A stretch of 64,000 bases of DNA, from positions 42,271 to 106,270 of the forward strand of contig NZ_BSDJ01000026.1 of the NCBI RefSeq assembly GCF_027925525.1, in the 5' to 3' direction. The DNA comes from Paenibacillus tyrphae (GTDB lineage Bacteria > Bacillota > Bacilli > Paenibacillales > NBRC-103111). The notes beneath the pieces were generated by a model. It was not told the DNA's origin and made no database searches. It worked only from the letters and a program-made list of their open reading frames with translations. The number at the start of each line of letters is the position of its first letter. The stretch's first letter is position 1. A program made the translations under genes and the position numbers. This document shows, piece by piece, positions 49,078 to 57,417 of this stretch.

Positions 49078-50837
49078 CGACCTTTTCTTTTTTATGGCGG
49101 CTGACGCGTTACCGGTTGGGGCTTTATAGTTTGAACGCGCTCGCTTGGTCTTTGATTTATTTGGCCCCGATCGTTCCCGGGCTCGTGACGAAAGCGTTTT
49201 TCGACGAGCTGTCGGGTCATTCCGCCTACAGCTTCGGCATTGGGACGTTAGTCATCTTTCTGCTGCTGGCGGCATTGGCTCGAGTTGTATTGATCGTATT
49301 CGGCTTTATCACGGACGTCCAGTTCCGTTTCCGCGTTGCGGCGCTGCTGCGCCGGAATCTGCTGCGGCATGTGCTCAAGGAACCGGGAGCGCGGGCGATT
49401 CCGATCTCGCCGGGCGAGGCGATCAGCTCGTTCCGGGACGATGTCGAGCAGGTGGAGGAAACGGTTAGCTGGTCGGTGGACTCGTTCGGGATGACGCTGT
49501 TCGCTGCGGTATCGTGCTATATTCTTATTCGTATTAACTTAGAAATGACGCTGTGGGTGTTTTTACCGTTAGTCGTTGTTGTGACGATCGCTCAATTGTC
49601 GACGACGATGTTGCAAAAATACCGGGCGGCGAGCCGGGAAGCGACAAGCCAGGTTACTGGAGCGATCAGCGAAATGTTCTCCACAGTGCAGTCGATTCAG
49701 GTAGCGGGTGCGGAAGACCGGGTCATCGGCCGTTTCAAACGGTTGAACGATCAGCGCCGGGAAGCGATGCTGAAGGACCGACTGCTGAGCACGACGCTCG
49801 AATCGATTTTCTCCAACGCGGTTAATTTCGGCACCGGATTGATTTTGCTGTTGGCCGCGCAATCGATGCGGGACGGCAGCTTTACGGTTGGCGATTTCGC
49901 GCTGTTCGTTTATTACCTCACGTTCGTGACGCAGTTCATCCAAAACTTCGGGAAGTTTATGACTTACTTTAAGCAAAGCTCGGTTTCGAAGGACCGTCTG
50001 GTGACGCTGCTGCAAGGGGCGGACGAGGAAAGGCTGACGGAGTACCATCCGCTGCATTTGCGGGGGAGCCTCCCGGAAATGGACGAAGGGGCTGCGGTTG
50101 CCGGCAGCCGGACCTTGGAGACGCTGGAAGTACGCGGTTTGACGTACCGCTATCCCGAAACAGGCCGGGGGATTGAAGGGATCGACCTGACGCTGCCGCG
50201 CGGTTCGTTTACCGTCATTACCGGGCGGGTCGGCTCCGGCAAGACGACGCTGGCGCGCACGCTGCTCGGGCTGCTGCCCATGCAGGCGGGAGCTATTCGC
50301 TGGAACGGGGAGCCTGTGGCGAAGCCGGACGACTTTTTCATTCCGCCGCGCAGCGCCTACACGCCGCAAATCCCGCGGCTGTACAGCGATACGCTGGAGA
50401 ACAATATTTTGCTCGGTATGCATGCCGAGCAGGAGCAGCTCCAACGGGCGATCCGCTCCGCCGTACTGGAGCAGGATCTCGGGTATTTGCCGAATGGCCT
50501 CGACACGGTCATCGGGCCGCGCGGTGTGAAGCTGTCCGGCGGGCAAGCCCAACGTACCGCAGCCGCCCGGATGTTCGTACGCGACGCGGAGCTGCTCGTC
50601 TTCGACGATCTGTCGAGTGCGCTCGACGTCGATACCGAAGGGAAGCTGTGGGAGCGGCTCGAAGAACTGCGTCAAGGCGCGACTTGCCTGGTCATCTCCC
50701 ACCGCAAAGCGGCGCTGGCCCGGGCGGATCGCATCATCGTTCTGAAGGACGGACGCGTCGATGCCCAAGGCAAGCTGGAGGAGCTGTTGGAATCGAACGC
50801 GGAGTTGCAGCGGTTGTGGCACCGCGGCGAGTCGTAG
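49074..50837 (+). CDS. ABC exporter half-transporter (subunit 2, degenerate ATPase)
   Basis: 587 residues, six-helix membrane domain then NBD: Walker A GRVGSGKTT, signature LSGGQAQRT, Walker B ELLVFDDLSSALD, H-loop ISHRKAAL. The catalytic Glu after Walker B is Asp, the usual mark of the non-hydrolysing site partner in heterodimeric exporters. ATG 49074 overlaps the previous stop. Forms a heterodimer with subunit 1. A terminator follows at 50988-51031. Confidence 0.92.
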   Translation: MTTFSFLWRLTRYRLGLYSLNALAWSLIYLAPIVPGLVTKAFFDELSGHSAYSFGIGTLVIFLLLAALARVVLIVFGFITDVQFRFRVAALLRRNLLRHVLKEPGARAIPISPGEAISSFRDDVEQVEETVSWSVDSFGMTLFAAVSCYILIRINLEMTLWVFLPLVVVVTIAQLSTTMLQKYRAASREATSQVTGAISEMFSTVQSIQVAGAEDRVIGRFKRLNDQRREAMLKDRLLSTTLESIFSNAVNFGTGLILLLAAQSMRDGSFTVGDFALFVYYLTFVTQFIQNFGKFMTYFKQSSVSKDRLVTLLQGADEERLTEYHPLHLRGSLPEMDEGAAVAGSRTLETLEVRGLTYRYPETGRGIEGIDLTLPRGSFTVITGRVGSGKTTLARTLLGLLPMQAGAIRWNGEPVAKPDDFFIPPRSAYTPQIPRLYSDTLENNILLGMHAEQEQLQRAIRSAVLEQDLGYLPNGLDTVIGPRGVKLSGGQAQRTAAARMFVRDAELLVFDDLSSALDVDTEGKLWERLEELRQGATCLVISHRKAALARADRIIVLKDGRVDAQGKLEELLESNAELQRLWHRGES

Positions 50838-50987
50838 AAGGGGCCCATTGGGGCTAGGTGCTTGTTTGGGAGGCCGCTGGGCTTGGCTCATTTCCCGGGC
50901 AAGCGCAGGAGTCGACATGCTTCTACAGTGTGGAGGGGCATGGAAAATGCCCGGAGGACCATTGCGGTGCCGGGCGGTTAAACTGCG

Positions 50988-51031
50988 GCGAAACCGATGT
51001 GTTTTTTAGAGCATCGGCTTCGCTTTTTTTT
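50988..51031 (+). terminator. Terminator of the ABC exporter operon
   Basis: GCGAAACCGATG (50988-50999) / CATCGGCTTCGC (51012-51023), one mismatch, then eight T residues. Confidence 0.85.
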
Positions 51032-51048
51032 GCAGAGGATGGAAATAG

Positions 51049-51190
51049 AGCATCTCATTTCCGCTAATGGCCGGTTGGAAGAAGTGATTTAGGAAATAAA
51101 GGAATTCAGATGCGTTAAGTGCTCTGTTTGGAGGTGGGGCGAGAAATTTCGACAAGAGTAGAGCATCTGAGTTCCGCTAAGAGTTTGAGA
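51049..51190. repeat. Degenerate dispersed repeat, copy C
   Basis: GGAATTCAGATGCGTTAAGTGC and AAATTTCGACAAGA correspond to GGAACTCAGATGCGCTAAATGC and ATATTTCGACACGA of copy B. GCATCTGAGTTCCGCTAA occurs inverted at 51153-51171 and a variant at 51052-51067. Confidence 0.5.
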
Positions 51191-51292
51191 TGGCTCAATT
51201 TGCCTCCGATAAAGCATTTCGGGTGCGCTATTATATGTGAGCTATTACAGATGCATGATTTCAGGAGAGAATGAACTATCTTCTGATTTTTA

Positions 51293-51349
51293 AGAAAGCC
51301 GAGGACACGCCATCCGATTCGTAAAGGGATGCCGCATCTTCGGCTTTTC
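51293..51349 (-). terminator. Possible terminator of the LTA-synthase-like gene
   Basis: On the minus strand AAAGCCGAAGA and TCCTCGGCTTT form an imperfect 11-bp stem with a long loop; the T-tract (CTTAAAAAT) is poor. Confidence 0.4.
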
Positions 51350-52955
51350 AACGCTTCTTCTCTTGCACGGGCACCTTTACGATTCGTGATTCGGCCAATA
51401 CCCGGTTCTTGGAATCGACGACGCGTACCTGGACGTCAAGCGTTGCGGCATTGGCCGTCAGTGCCTTCGGCAGGCTGATGCTAAGCGAGGCTTCGCTCAG
51501 CCAAGTCGTCTGCTGTGGTTCGCCATTGATGAAGACGGTGCTGCCAAGGCCGTATCTTCCGCCATGTACGGTAAGCTGCGATCTTCCGAAAGCATCGCCC
51601 CCCACGGTTAAGAAAGCGGGGCTTACCCGTTCGATGAGCGGTTCGCCGTAGCCGAGAATAAACGGCTTCCCCCTCACATCGCCGCCAGTTCCGCCAGTAT
51701 CGACAGCTGAGTTACTCGCGTCGCTGCTGCCCGCCGCGCTTGCGTTCCCGCTGCTTGCGGCCGCCTGCTTCTCCAACTCCAGGATGGCCTTCTGCCGATC
51801 CTCGTACTGCTGCACCAGATTCACGTCGATGTTCATTGCTTCATAATACGTTTTCGGCGGCAGCACCGGCATTTTTCGGTACAGGTCGGACAAAAAGTCC
51901 ATGTAAGGGCTGCCCGGCCGCTTCGCCAGATTCAAAATGTATGGCCCGAGAAACGATGGGCTCATATGGAGCTCCTCTTTCGCTTCCTTGGGCAAATAGT
52001 TGCTCCAAATGACGACGGGAGTGTTATGCATTTTTTCTAAAAAGTCGGGGTCGTCCTCACCGCTGATGTAATTCGAATCCTTATAAACGAGCAGCTTTTC
52101 CAAGGAAGGAAGATGGTCGCCGAAAAATACAATGATCGTCGGCTCCTTCAACCTGCTGAAATGCAGAACCAGCTCCTGCAGCGCCCGGTCGGCGCCTGAC
52201 AAGCCTTGCGCATACGTCTCGGCTATACCTGTGACCGCGTTGGACATATTGCTTTTCACTTCGATATGGTTCTTTTTAAACTTGCCGGGCCAGTAATGAT
52301 AATGGTTTTCCATTGTATTGGCAAAAATGAAGTCTGGGCCAGAACTGCGTTCGGACTCCTCGATGATGCGCCGTACGACGGCGTGATCTCCGATGTAAGG
52401 GCCGACATACTCGTCCGGATTGAAGTACTCCAGACTGATGAAACGCGAAAATCCGAGATGCTTGTATACCTCCGAGCTGTTGAAGAACCAATGGTAAAAC
52501 GGACTGATCGCCGTCGTCTTGTAGCCTTGTCCCGCTAACAAGCTGGCCAGCGAAGCGGTCGGCTGCTTGATGTACTGCTCGTACGGAGTGGAATCCTCCG
52601 GGAAGAAGCGCATCGAATGCCCGGTCAGCACTTCCAGCTCGACGTTGGCCGTACCGCCGCCGAACATCGGGGAAAGCAGCGTGCCGTGGGTGAATTTCTC
52701 TTGCAGCGCATGGAACATCGGCGCCGGGTCCTCGCTGAATTGCAGGCTTTTGATTTGAGTGATGTCCCAAAATGCTTCGCTGAGCAGGATGATGATGTTC
52801 GGGGGCTTTTGCAGCTCTTCGGGCGACCATTCCGTTTGAATTTCAATCTCGGGTGGCGGCAGTGGGACGGGAGGTCGGATGTAAACCGAAGCTTGCAACA
52901 TAATAAGAAGAAATAAGCCGCAGGTCAAAGCCGTAAGGCGAAAAAACAAAGGCAT
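51348..52955 (-). CDS. LTA-synthase-like sulfatase-fold protein with one membrane anchor
   Basis: 535 residues. One N-terminal helix (residues about 5-27) anchors an extracellular alkaline-phosphatase/sulfatase-fold domain: NIIILLSEAFWD (metal Glu), GGGTANVELEVLTG (Thr nucleophile), YHWFFNSSEVYKHLGFSRF, VFFGDHLPSL (Asp-His ligands). Typical LtaS enzymes have five helices, so this form is shorter. A Ser/Ala/Gly linker (about 405-430) leads to a C-terminal Ig/IPT-like domain (PLIERVSPAFLTVGGDAFGRSQLTVHGGRYGLGSTVFINGE). Family reaction: transfer of glycerol-phosphate from phosphatidylglycerol to a glycolipid or polymer. Divergent from the FHA regulator-murA pair. Confidence 0.88.
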   Translation of the reverse strand: MPLFFRLTALTCGLFLLIMLQASVYIRPPVPLPPPEIEIQTEWSPEELQKPPNIIILLSEAFWDITQIKSLQFSEDPAPMFHALQEKFTHGTLLSPMFGGGTANVELEVLTGHSMRFFPEDSTPYEQYIKQPTASLASLLAGQGYKTTAISPFYHWFFNSSEVYKHLGFSRFISLEYFNPDEYVGPYIGDHAVVRRIIEESERSSGPDFIFANTMENHYHYWPGKFKKNHIEVKSNMSNAVTGIAETYAQGLSGADRALQELVLHFSRLKEPTIIVFFGDHLPSLEKLLVYKDSNYISGEDDPDFLEKMHNTPVVIWSNYLPKEAKEELHMSPSFLGPYILNLAKRPGSPYMDFLSDLYRKMPVLPPKTYYEAMNIDVNLVQQYEDRQKAILELEKQAAASSGNASAAGSSDASNSAVDTGGTGGDVRGKPFILGYGEPLIERVSPAFLTVGGDAFGRSQLTVHGGRYGLGSTVFINGEPQQTTWLSEASLSISLPKALTANAATLDVQVRVVDSKNRVLAESRIVKVPVQEKKR

Positions 52956-53207
52956 AGGCAGATCTCCCGTTTGAATGCGTTTTCGTTAAAGTAGTGCTAT
53001 TATACCACGGACCTTCGTCTTGTAGATAGAGCGGTGCACTTCGTAAGCATCCTTCGGTGAAGCGGGCTTTTTTATGTCCGTTTTTCCCTGACAGAGTCGT
53101 ATTACCGAAATATAACTGATGCGTCAGCGAAGCCTATTTTCCTTCATGGCCGAAATAAGCTATGATGATAGGAGGTCAACTTATTTTTATCGACCGCACA
53201 ACGACGC

Positions 53208-53933
53208 ATGACCGCTGTGCAGCACTCGGAGGGAATGAAACTGGATACTTTCGCTTGTCTTTATGTGATTCGCGGAGAGCCTTTCCGCTCAGGTACGTGC
53301 CTGAATCTGACCGCCGCCGAAACGGTAGTCGGGAGGGCGTCGAACTCGTATTCTCCGGACTTCGCTTTTTCGAACGCGTTTATTTCCCGTAAACATATAG
53401 TGATCCGCAAAGAAGAGGAGCGTGCGGTCCTGTACGATCTGGGCAGCACGCACGGTACGGAAATCAATGGTGTGATCGTCGAACCGAATCAACCGTATCC
53501 GTTGAAATCGTTTGATATCATCAAGCTGGCCAAGGGGATGACGGTACTGCATTTTTCGTATCTTTTCGCCGACCAGACGCTGGAGTTCGAGCCGCTCAGC
53601 ATTACGCAGCGGTGGGACGAACCGAACGGACCGCTGACGATCCATTGGGAGAAACGGGAATGTGTGGTTGACGGTAAGCGGATTGCGATGTCCGAGAAAG
53701 AATTTTTGCTTATTCAACTGCTGTACGATCATGCCAATCGGCTCGTGCCGATTGCCGAAATCAAGCAGGCTGTATGGCCGGAGCGCTCGGTCGGCGAGGA
53801 CGGGGTTCCGGATGTGACGATGGACGAATTGAATGCGCTGGTGTACCGGATTCGCAAAAAATACGGCAAAGACACCTTCCTCATCAGTGCGGTTCGCGGC
53901 AGCGGATACGTGCTGGAGCTTCATAACAAATAA
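53208..53933 (+). CDS. FHA domain - OmpR-type winged-helix regulator
   Basis: 241 residues from ATG 53208; an alternative ATG 53235 directly follows GGAGGG, so the start is uncertain. Residues about 20-115 are an FHA domain: ETVVGRAS, FISRKHIVIRK, LGSTHGTEINGV, the phosphothreonine-binding Arg/Ser/His/Asn pattern. Residues about 150-240 are a Trans_reg_C winged helix (MSEKEFLLIQLLYDHANRLVPIAEIKQAVWP, ELNALVYRIRKKYG, AVRGSGYVLE). An FHA domain replaces the usual receiver, suggesting control by Ser/Thr phosphorylation (for example a PASTA kinase) rather than by a histidine kinase. The murA paralog follows after 29 bp. Confidence 0.88.
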   Translation: MTAVQHSEGMKLDTFACLYVIRGEPFRSGTCLNLTAAETVVGRASNSYSPDFAFSNAFISRKHIVIRKEEERAVLYDLGSTHGTEINGVIVEPNQPYPLKSFDIIKLAKGMTVLHFSYLFADQTLEFEPLSITQRWDEPNGPLTIHWEKRECVVDGKRIAMSEKEFLLIQLLYDHANRLVPIAEIKQAVWPERSVGEDGVPDVTMDELNALVYRIRKKYGKDTFLISAVRGSGYVLELHNK

Positions 53934-53962
53934 TGACATCATCGGAAAGTGGGTAAGGGTCA

Positions 53963-55255
53963 ATGAGATGGATTGAAGTGGAATCTGCCGGTCCCCTGAA
54001 CGGCAGCGTACATATTCCCGGTTCCAAAAACAGCTCGCTCGCCTTGTTGGCCGCCGCCTCGCTGGCGGACGGTCTTGTGACGCTGGAGGGTATTCCGAAT
54101 ATCGACGATGTGAAATTGATCGCCCAGATCGGCAAAGATATCGGTTTGACGATCACCCGTCGCCCATCCGGCGAACTTGTGCTGGACCCGCGTTACATCC
54201 ACAGCGCGATCATCGATCCGGGCAAGGCGTCCGCCTACCGGGCGTCCTACTATTTTGCCGGAGCCTTGCTTGCCAAATTCGGGAGGGTGACGGTCGGCTT
54301 TCCGGGGGGAGACAACTTTGTCTCCCGACCGATCGACCAGCATATGAAGGCGTTCCAAGCGCTGGGCGCGACGGTGGAGTTCCGCGAGGATCACTATATT
54401 GTTGAGGCCAAAACGCTGCGCGGGGCAGACATCTACTTCGATACCGTGACGTCGGGCGCTACGATCAACGCCATTCTGGCGGCAGTCCGCGCTCAGGGCC
54501 GGACGAATTTGTATCATGCCGCTGTCGATCCGGAGGTCGTCGATACGGCAGCGTTCCTGAACGGTCTGGGCGCGCGCATTTATGGTGCAGGGACGGACCG
54601 CATACGGATCGAGGGAGTGCCATACTTAGACGGGGGAAGGCATGCCGTGATTCCCGACCGGCTCATCGCCGGGGCATTTTTGATGAGTGCAGGTATCACC
54701 GGCGGTACCGTGACCGTGAAGGATGTCATTCCCGAGCACCTTGGGGCATGTATCGCCAAGTTGAGCGAGGTGGGGCTGGAGATGGAATGGGACGAAAACC
54801 GCATTACCGCCCGCGGTACAGGCCAGATCCGCGCGACCCGGGTCCGCGCAACGATGTATCCGGGCTTCGCGACGGACCTGCAGCAGCCGATGACGGCTTT
54901 GCTGACGCAGGCCAAAGGCAAGAGCATCGTCACGGAACGGGTGTATCCGAACCGGTTCAATCACGTGCCGCAGCTTCGCCGTATGGGCGCGGAGATCGAG
55001 GTACGCGGAGAAAGTGCTTTTATTCAGGGCGGCCGGCCGCTTGTCGGCGATTGGGTGCATGCGACCGATGTACGCGCGGGCACGTGTCTGGTGCTGGCCG
55101 GACTCGCAGCGGAAGGCTGCACTCGCATAACGGGCGTGGAGCATCTGGAGCGCGGCTACGAGGACGTCATCGGCAGCTTCCGCGCGCTGGGCGCCAAGCT
55201 GTCGCTGCATGAGCGGGAGACGGAGCAGGATGGCCGGGCTGCCGGGATGGCGTGA
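53963..55255 (+). CDS. murA: MurA-type UDP-GlcNAc enolpyruvyl transferase with Asp in place of the catalytic Cys
   Basis: 430 residues, EPSP-synthase fold. Conserved residues: Lys22-Asn23 in GSKNSSLALLAAA, Arg122 in SRPIDQH, YPGFATDLQQPMTALL (catalytic Asp), DVRAGTCLVLAGLAAEG (Arg near the C-terminus). The loop that normally reads GGCAIGARP is GGDNFVSRP, so the Cys that fosfomycin alkylates is Asp117 (codon 54311-54313). The family transfers enolpyruvate from PEP to UDP-GlcNAc, the first committed step of peptidoglycan synthesis. The same Cys-to-Asp change occurs in naturally fosfomycin-resistant MurA of Mycobacterium and Chlamydia. Probably a second MurA; cotranscribed with the FHA regulator. 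Confidence 0.9.
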   Translation: MRWIEVESAGPLNGSVHIPGSKNSSLALLAAASLADGLVTLEGIPNIDDVKLIAQIGKDIGLTITRRPSGELVLDPRYIHSAIIDPGKASAYRASYYFAGALLAKFGRVTVGFPGGDNFVSRPIDQHMKAFQALGATVEFREDHYIVEAKTLRGADIYFDTVTSGATINAILAAVRAQGRTNLYHAAVDPEVVDTAAFLNGLGARIYGAGTDRIRIEGVPYLDGGRHAVIPDRLIAGAFLMSAGITGGTVTVKDVIPEHLGACIAKLSEVGLEMEWDENRITARGTGQIRATRVRATMYPGFATDLQQPMTALLTQAKGKSIVTERVYPNRFNHVPQLRRMGAEIEVRGESAFIQGGRPLVGDWVHATDVRAGTCLVLAGLAAEGCTRITGVEHLERGYEDVIGSFRALGAKLSLHERETEQDGRAAGMA

Positions 55256-55313
55256 CAGGATCATAGAAACGGATGGACAAGCCTTATTTTTGCCTCAATG
55301 TAACCTTTCTTGT

Positions 55314-55338
55314 AACCTCTCTTCGGAGAGGTTTTTTT
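55314..55338 (+). terminator. Terminator of the FHA-murA unit
   Basis: AACCTCTC (55314-55321), tetraloop TTCG, GAGAGGTT (55326-55333), then a T-tract. Confidence 0.93.
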
Positions 55339-55695
55339 GCTGTTTGCGGACTTGTCGATAACCGGATGGCGCCAGAGGCCACAAGGAGCCCCCGAGCGAA
55401 GCCTGCTCTCACTTATGACCGGATCTAGCGCGAGCAAAATAGACAAAATAGACGCGGAAAAGTTCCTCTAAACTATCTTTTTGACCTCCTTCTGCAACTA
55501 CAGAGGAACTCAGATGCGCTAAATGCCTGATTTTAGCCTTGCTATAAATATTTCGACACGAATAAAGGAACGTATGTTCTTTATCCTGGAAAACAGGCCA
55601 TCTAAGACAAACATAGCGCACGACAGTTCCTTTGTCCTGTGAAATCGTTCCGTTCGGGGGGCTCAACGAAGTAAACTCTTTCATTTGTATATTAG
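55339..55695. other. Intergenic region with repeat copy B
   Basis: Between the murA terminator and the methyltransferase relic; mostly occupied by the dispersed repeat. No gene. Confidence 0.6.
55446..55638 (-). repeat. Dispersed intergenic repeat, copy B
   Basis: About 192 bp, inverted relative to copy A at 25233-25424, with the same block order read on the minus strand: GGAACTGTCGTGCGCTAT, GAACATACGTTCCTTTATT, GTGTCGAAA, GGCATTTAGCGCATCTGAG, GAGGTCAAAAAG, TTTAGAGGAACTTTTC. Blocks are nearly identical, spacers diverged. Confidence 0.8.
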
Positions 55696-55890
55696 CTAAT
55701 TATCATTGGTAACCAGAGCTATCGCGAATCCGTCGTACCCTTTGCAGCCCACCGTTTGGATGGCTGTGGCGCTTACGCGCGGCTCGGAGGCAATAAGTTC
55801 GAAGAATCGGCGCACACCCTGAACGCTAGGATCGGTACTGTTGCCGTCGGGTACCGCTCCGTCGCGTACGACATTATCGCCTATGATCAT
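55696..55890 (-). pseudogene. C-terminal relic of a family 3 O-methyltransferase
   Basis: Residues IIGDNVVRDGAVPDGNST, VQGVRRFFELIASEPRVSATAIQ and GYDGFAIALV match the last strands of class I SAM O-methyltransferases (CaOMT-like). The upstream frame meets a TAG four codons before the ATG at 55890 and no SAM-binding N-terminal domain is found in any frame nearby, so the gene is truncated. It lies next to repeat copy B. No ribosome site. Confidence 0.65.
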
Positions 55891-56419
55891 TCGTTTTGGT
55901 TCCTATCGGAAACAAACATGTTAAATGGCTCCTTTCGGTTGTAGGATTAAAAATATTTCAAATATATAAAAATATATGATCAAGTTCATTAGCTTAATCG
56001 CCAATTCAGTCTACAATGTAGTGTAGTTCTTATATGATTTCCAATTTTTCAAATAAACGTTCTAATTAAGCATACATAAGAACATGTAGTGTAGAGTTTC
56101 TTAGAATTTCCGAAATCAACAATGCATGCTGCCACTAATTTTGCGGCAGCATGCATTGTTGTTAAACTATCGTTTTCCATTAGAACAGCCTGCAGGATCT
56201 TCAGACGAATTCCTTTTTAGAGAGGTTCAATTTTTATCCCTGCACAATAAGAATAAGCAACCTTACGGGAATGGCGGGTACCCGAACTCAATACCAAGTT
56301 ATTTTTCAAAATTTGCGCTTCCGAATCCATGAGACCGATGAATTCCCGGATCGGTTGTCGTCTATATAAACGAAGGCATAAATGAACACAAACTAATTTG
56401 ACGAAGAGGTGTTTTGAAA
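55891..56419. other. 529-bp intergenic region with hairpin and short repeats
   Basis: AT-rich. Contains two ATGTAGTGTAG direct repeats (56016-56026, 56084-56094), the 16-bp hairpin at 56118-56160 and the leader of the VOC gene. No convincing coding region. Confidence 0.6.
56118..56160. repeat. Perfect 16-bp stem-loop
   Basis: AACAATGCATGCTGCC (56118-56133) and GGCAGCATGCATTGTT (56145-56160) with an 11-nt loop. Short T-rich tail (GTTGTT) on the plus strand. Could be a terminator of a lost gene or a mobile-element remnant. Confidence 0.75.
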
Positions 56420-56836
56420 ATGGCATTAACGTCCGCATTCACGAGCTTCAACCTGCCTGTAAAAAACGTAGAACAATCGAAAGCGTTCTTCACCGGACTC
56501 GGATTCGAGCTCAACCCGCAATTCCCCGAGAACGAGAATTCGGTAGCCATCGTGATCGGCGACAACCTGCAGGTCATGCTGATCAATCAAGCATTCTTTA
56601 ATACGCTCACGGAGAAGGAATCCGTCGATACGAGCAAGTATGCGCAGATGACGATCGCATTGGCCTTCGAGAGCCGGGAAAAGGTCGATGAAATCGTGAA
56701 TACCGCGGTCTCCTTGGGCGGGAAATTGCACGCTGAACCTGAAGATCATGGGTTCATGTATCATTGGGGCTTCGTGGACTTGGACGGCCATCTATGGGCC
56801 ATTAACTACATGAACATGGATGCGGCACAAGGTTAA
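56420..56836 (+). CDS. VOC-family (glyoxalase/bleomycin-resistance fold) protein
   Basis: 138 residues from ATG 56420 (AGAGGTG 8 nt upstream). Two beta-alpha-beta-beta-beta halves: SFNLPVKNVEQSKAFFTGLGFELN and QMTIALAFESREKVDEIVNTAVSLGGK, ending HWGFVDLDGHLWAINYMN, as in PhnB/YkcA-type members. Metal residues are incompletely conserved. Function unknown. Small VOC, SRPBCC and ECF genes such as these often cluster. Convergent with the SRPBCC gene. Confidence 0.87.
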   Translation: MALTSAFTSFNLPVKNVEQSKAFFTGLGFELNPQFPENENSVAIVIGDNLQVMLINQAFFNTLTEKESVDTSKYAQMTIALAFESREKVDEIVNTAVSLGGKLHAEPEDHGFMYHWGFVDLDGHLWAINYMNMDAAQG

Positions 56837-56873
56837 GGCTAACGGAGAGCACGCTCGTACTAGGGTTCAAAAT

Positions 56874-56908
56874 GAAAGACGCCGGGCATCTTCCCCGGCG
56901 TCTTCTTC
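56874..56908. terminator. Bidirectional terminator
   Basis: AAGACGCCGGG (56876-56886) / CCCGGCGTCTT (56894-56904), perfect 11-bp stem. Confidence 0.85.
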
Positions 56909-56915
56909 GCGATGA

Positions 56916-57341
56916 TTAGTTTTGTTCGGTATAGGCTTTGAAATTGTCCATGATCGCTTGCCAGCCTGCTTGCTGGAACTCGACGGGATTGGAGCTTTCC
57001 GCGTCGAACGTTTCAATGACCTTCGTCTCATTCCCTTGATCGACGAAAGCAATATCCACTCTTCTTCCGTCTTCCATGGTGTAGCCAATCGCCTCATGCC
57101 GATTCACGACATCGTAGACGCCGCCAAAATCAAAGCCCATGCTGCCATCCTTCGCTTCCATCCGTGTCAGAAACTTGCCGCCGACCCGCAGATCGTTTTC
57201 GGCTCTCGGCGCATGCCAGTCCTCGGACGCTTGATTCCACTTCGTGATGTGATCCGGCTCGGTCCAATAGCGCCATACCTTCTCGAAAGGGGCTTGAATG
57301 ACGGCTTGCACGGTTACTTTCGTCGGTTGACTCGGTTCCAT
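56916..57341 (-). CDS. SRPBCC/AHSA1-like domain protein
   Basis: 141 residues, START-like fold: VTVQAVIQAPFEKVWRYWTEPDHITKWNQASEDWHAPRAENDLRVGGKFLTRMEAKDGSMGFDFGGVYDVV, then VIETFDAESSNPVEFQQAGWQAIMDNFKAYTE. This is the YndB/AHSA1 pattern; members bind hydrophobic small molecules. RBS: AGAGAGGTG. It lies 76 bp downstream of the ECF sigma gene on the same strand and may be cotranscribed with it. Confidence 0.88.
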   Translation of the reverse strand: MEPSQPTKVTVQAVIQAPFEKVWRYWTEPDHITKWNQASEDWHAPRAENDLRVGGKFLTRMEAKDGSMGFDFGGVYDVVNRHEAIGYTMEDGRRVDIAFVDQGNETKVIETFDAESSNPVEFQQAGWQAIMDNFKAYTEQN

Positions 57342-57417
57342 TTTAAATAGACACCTCTCTCATGATATTCATTGTTTGTTTATTCTCAATGATATAGACG
57401 TAAACCAATGACGAAAT

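Larger units (their letters stand above)
50838..51347. other. 510-bp intergenic region
   Basis: Holds the ABC terminator, a degenerate repeat copy (51049-51190) and the 3' hairpin of the leftward LTA-synthase-like gene. No gene seen. Confidence 0.6.

Noticed and set aside
56011..56026. BlaI/CopY-type operator (TACANNTGTA)
   Set aside because: CTACAATGTAG has a one-base rather than two-base centre, and no BlaI-type gene is near.
56126..56332. 68-codon ORF starting in the 16-bp hairpin
   Set aside because: Starts within a stem, no ribosome site, no homology; composition like intergenic DNA.
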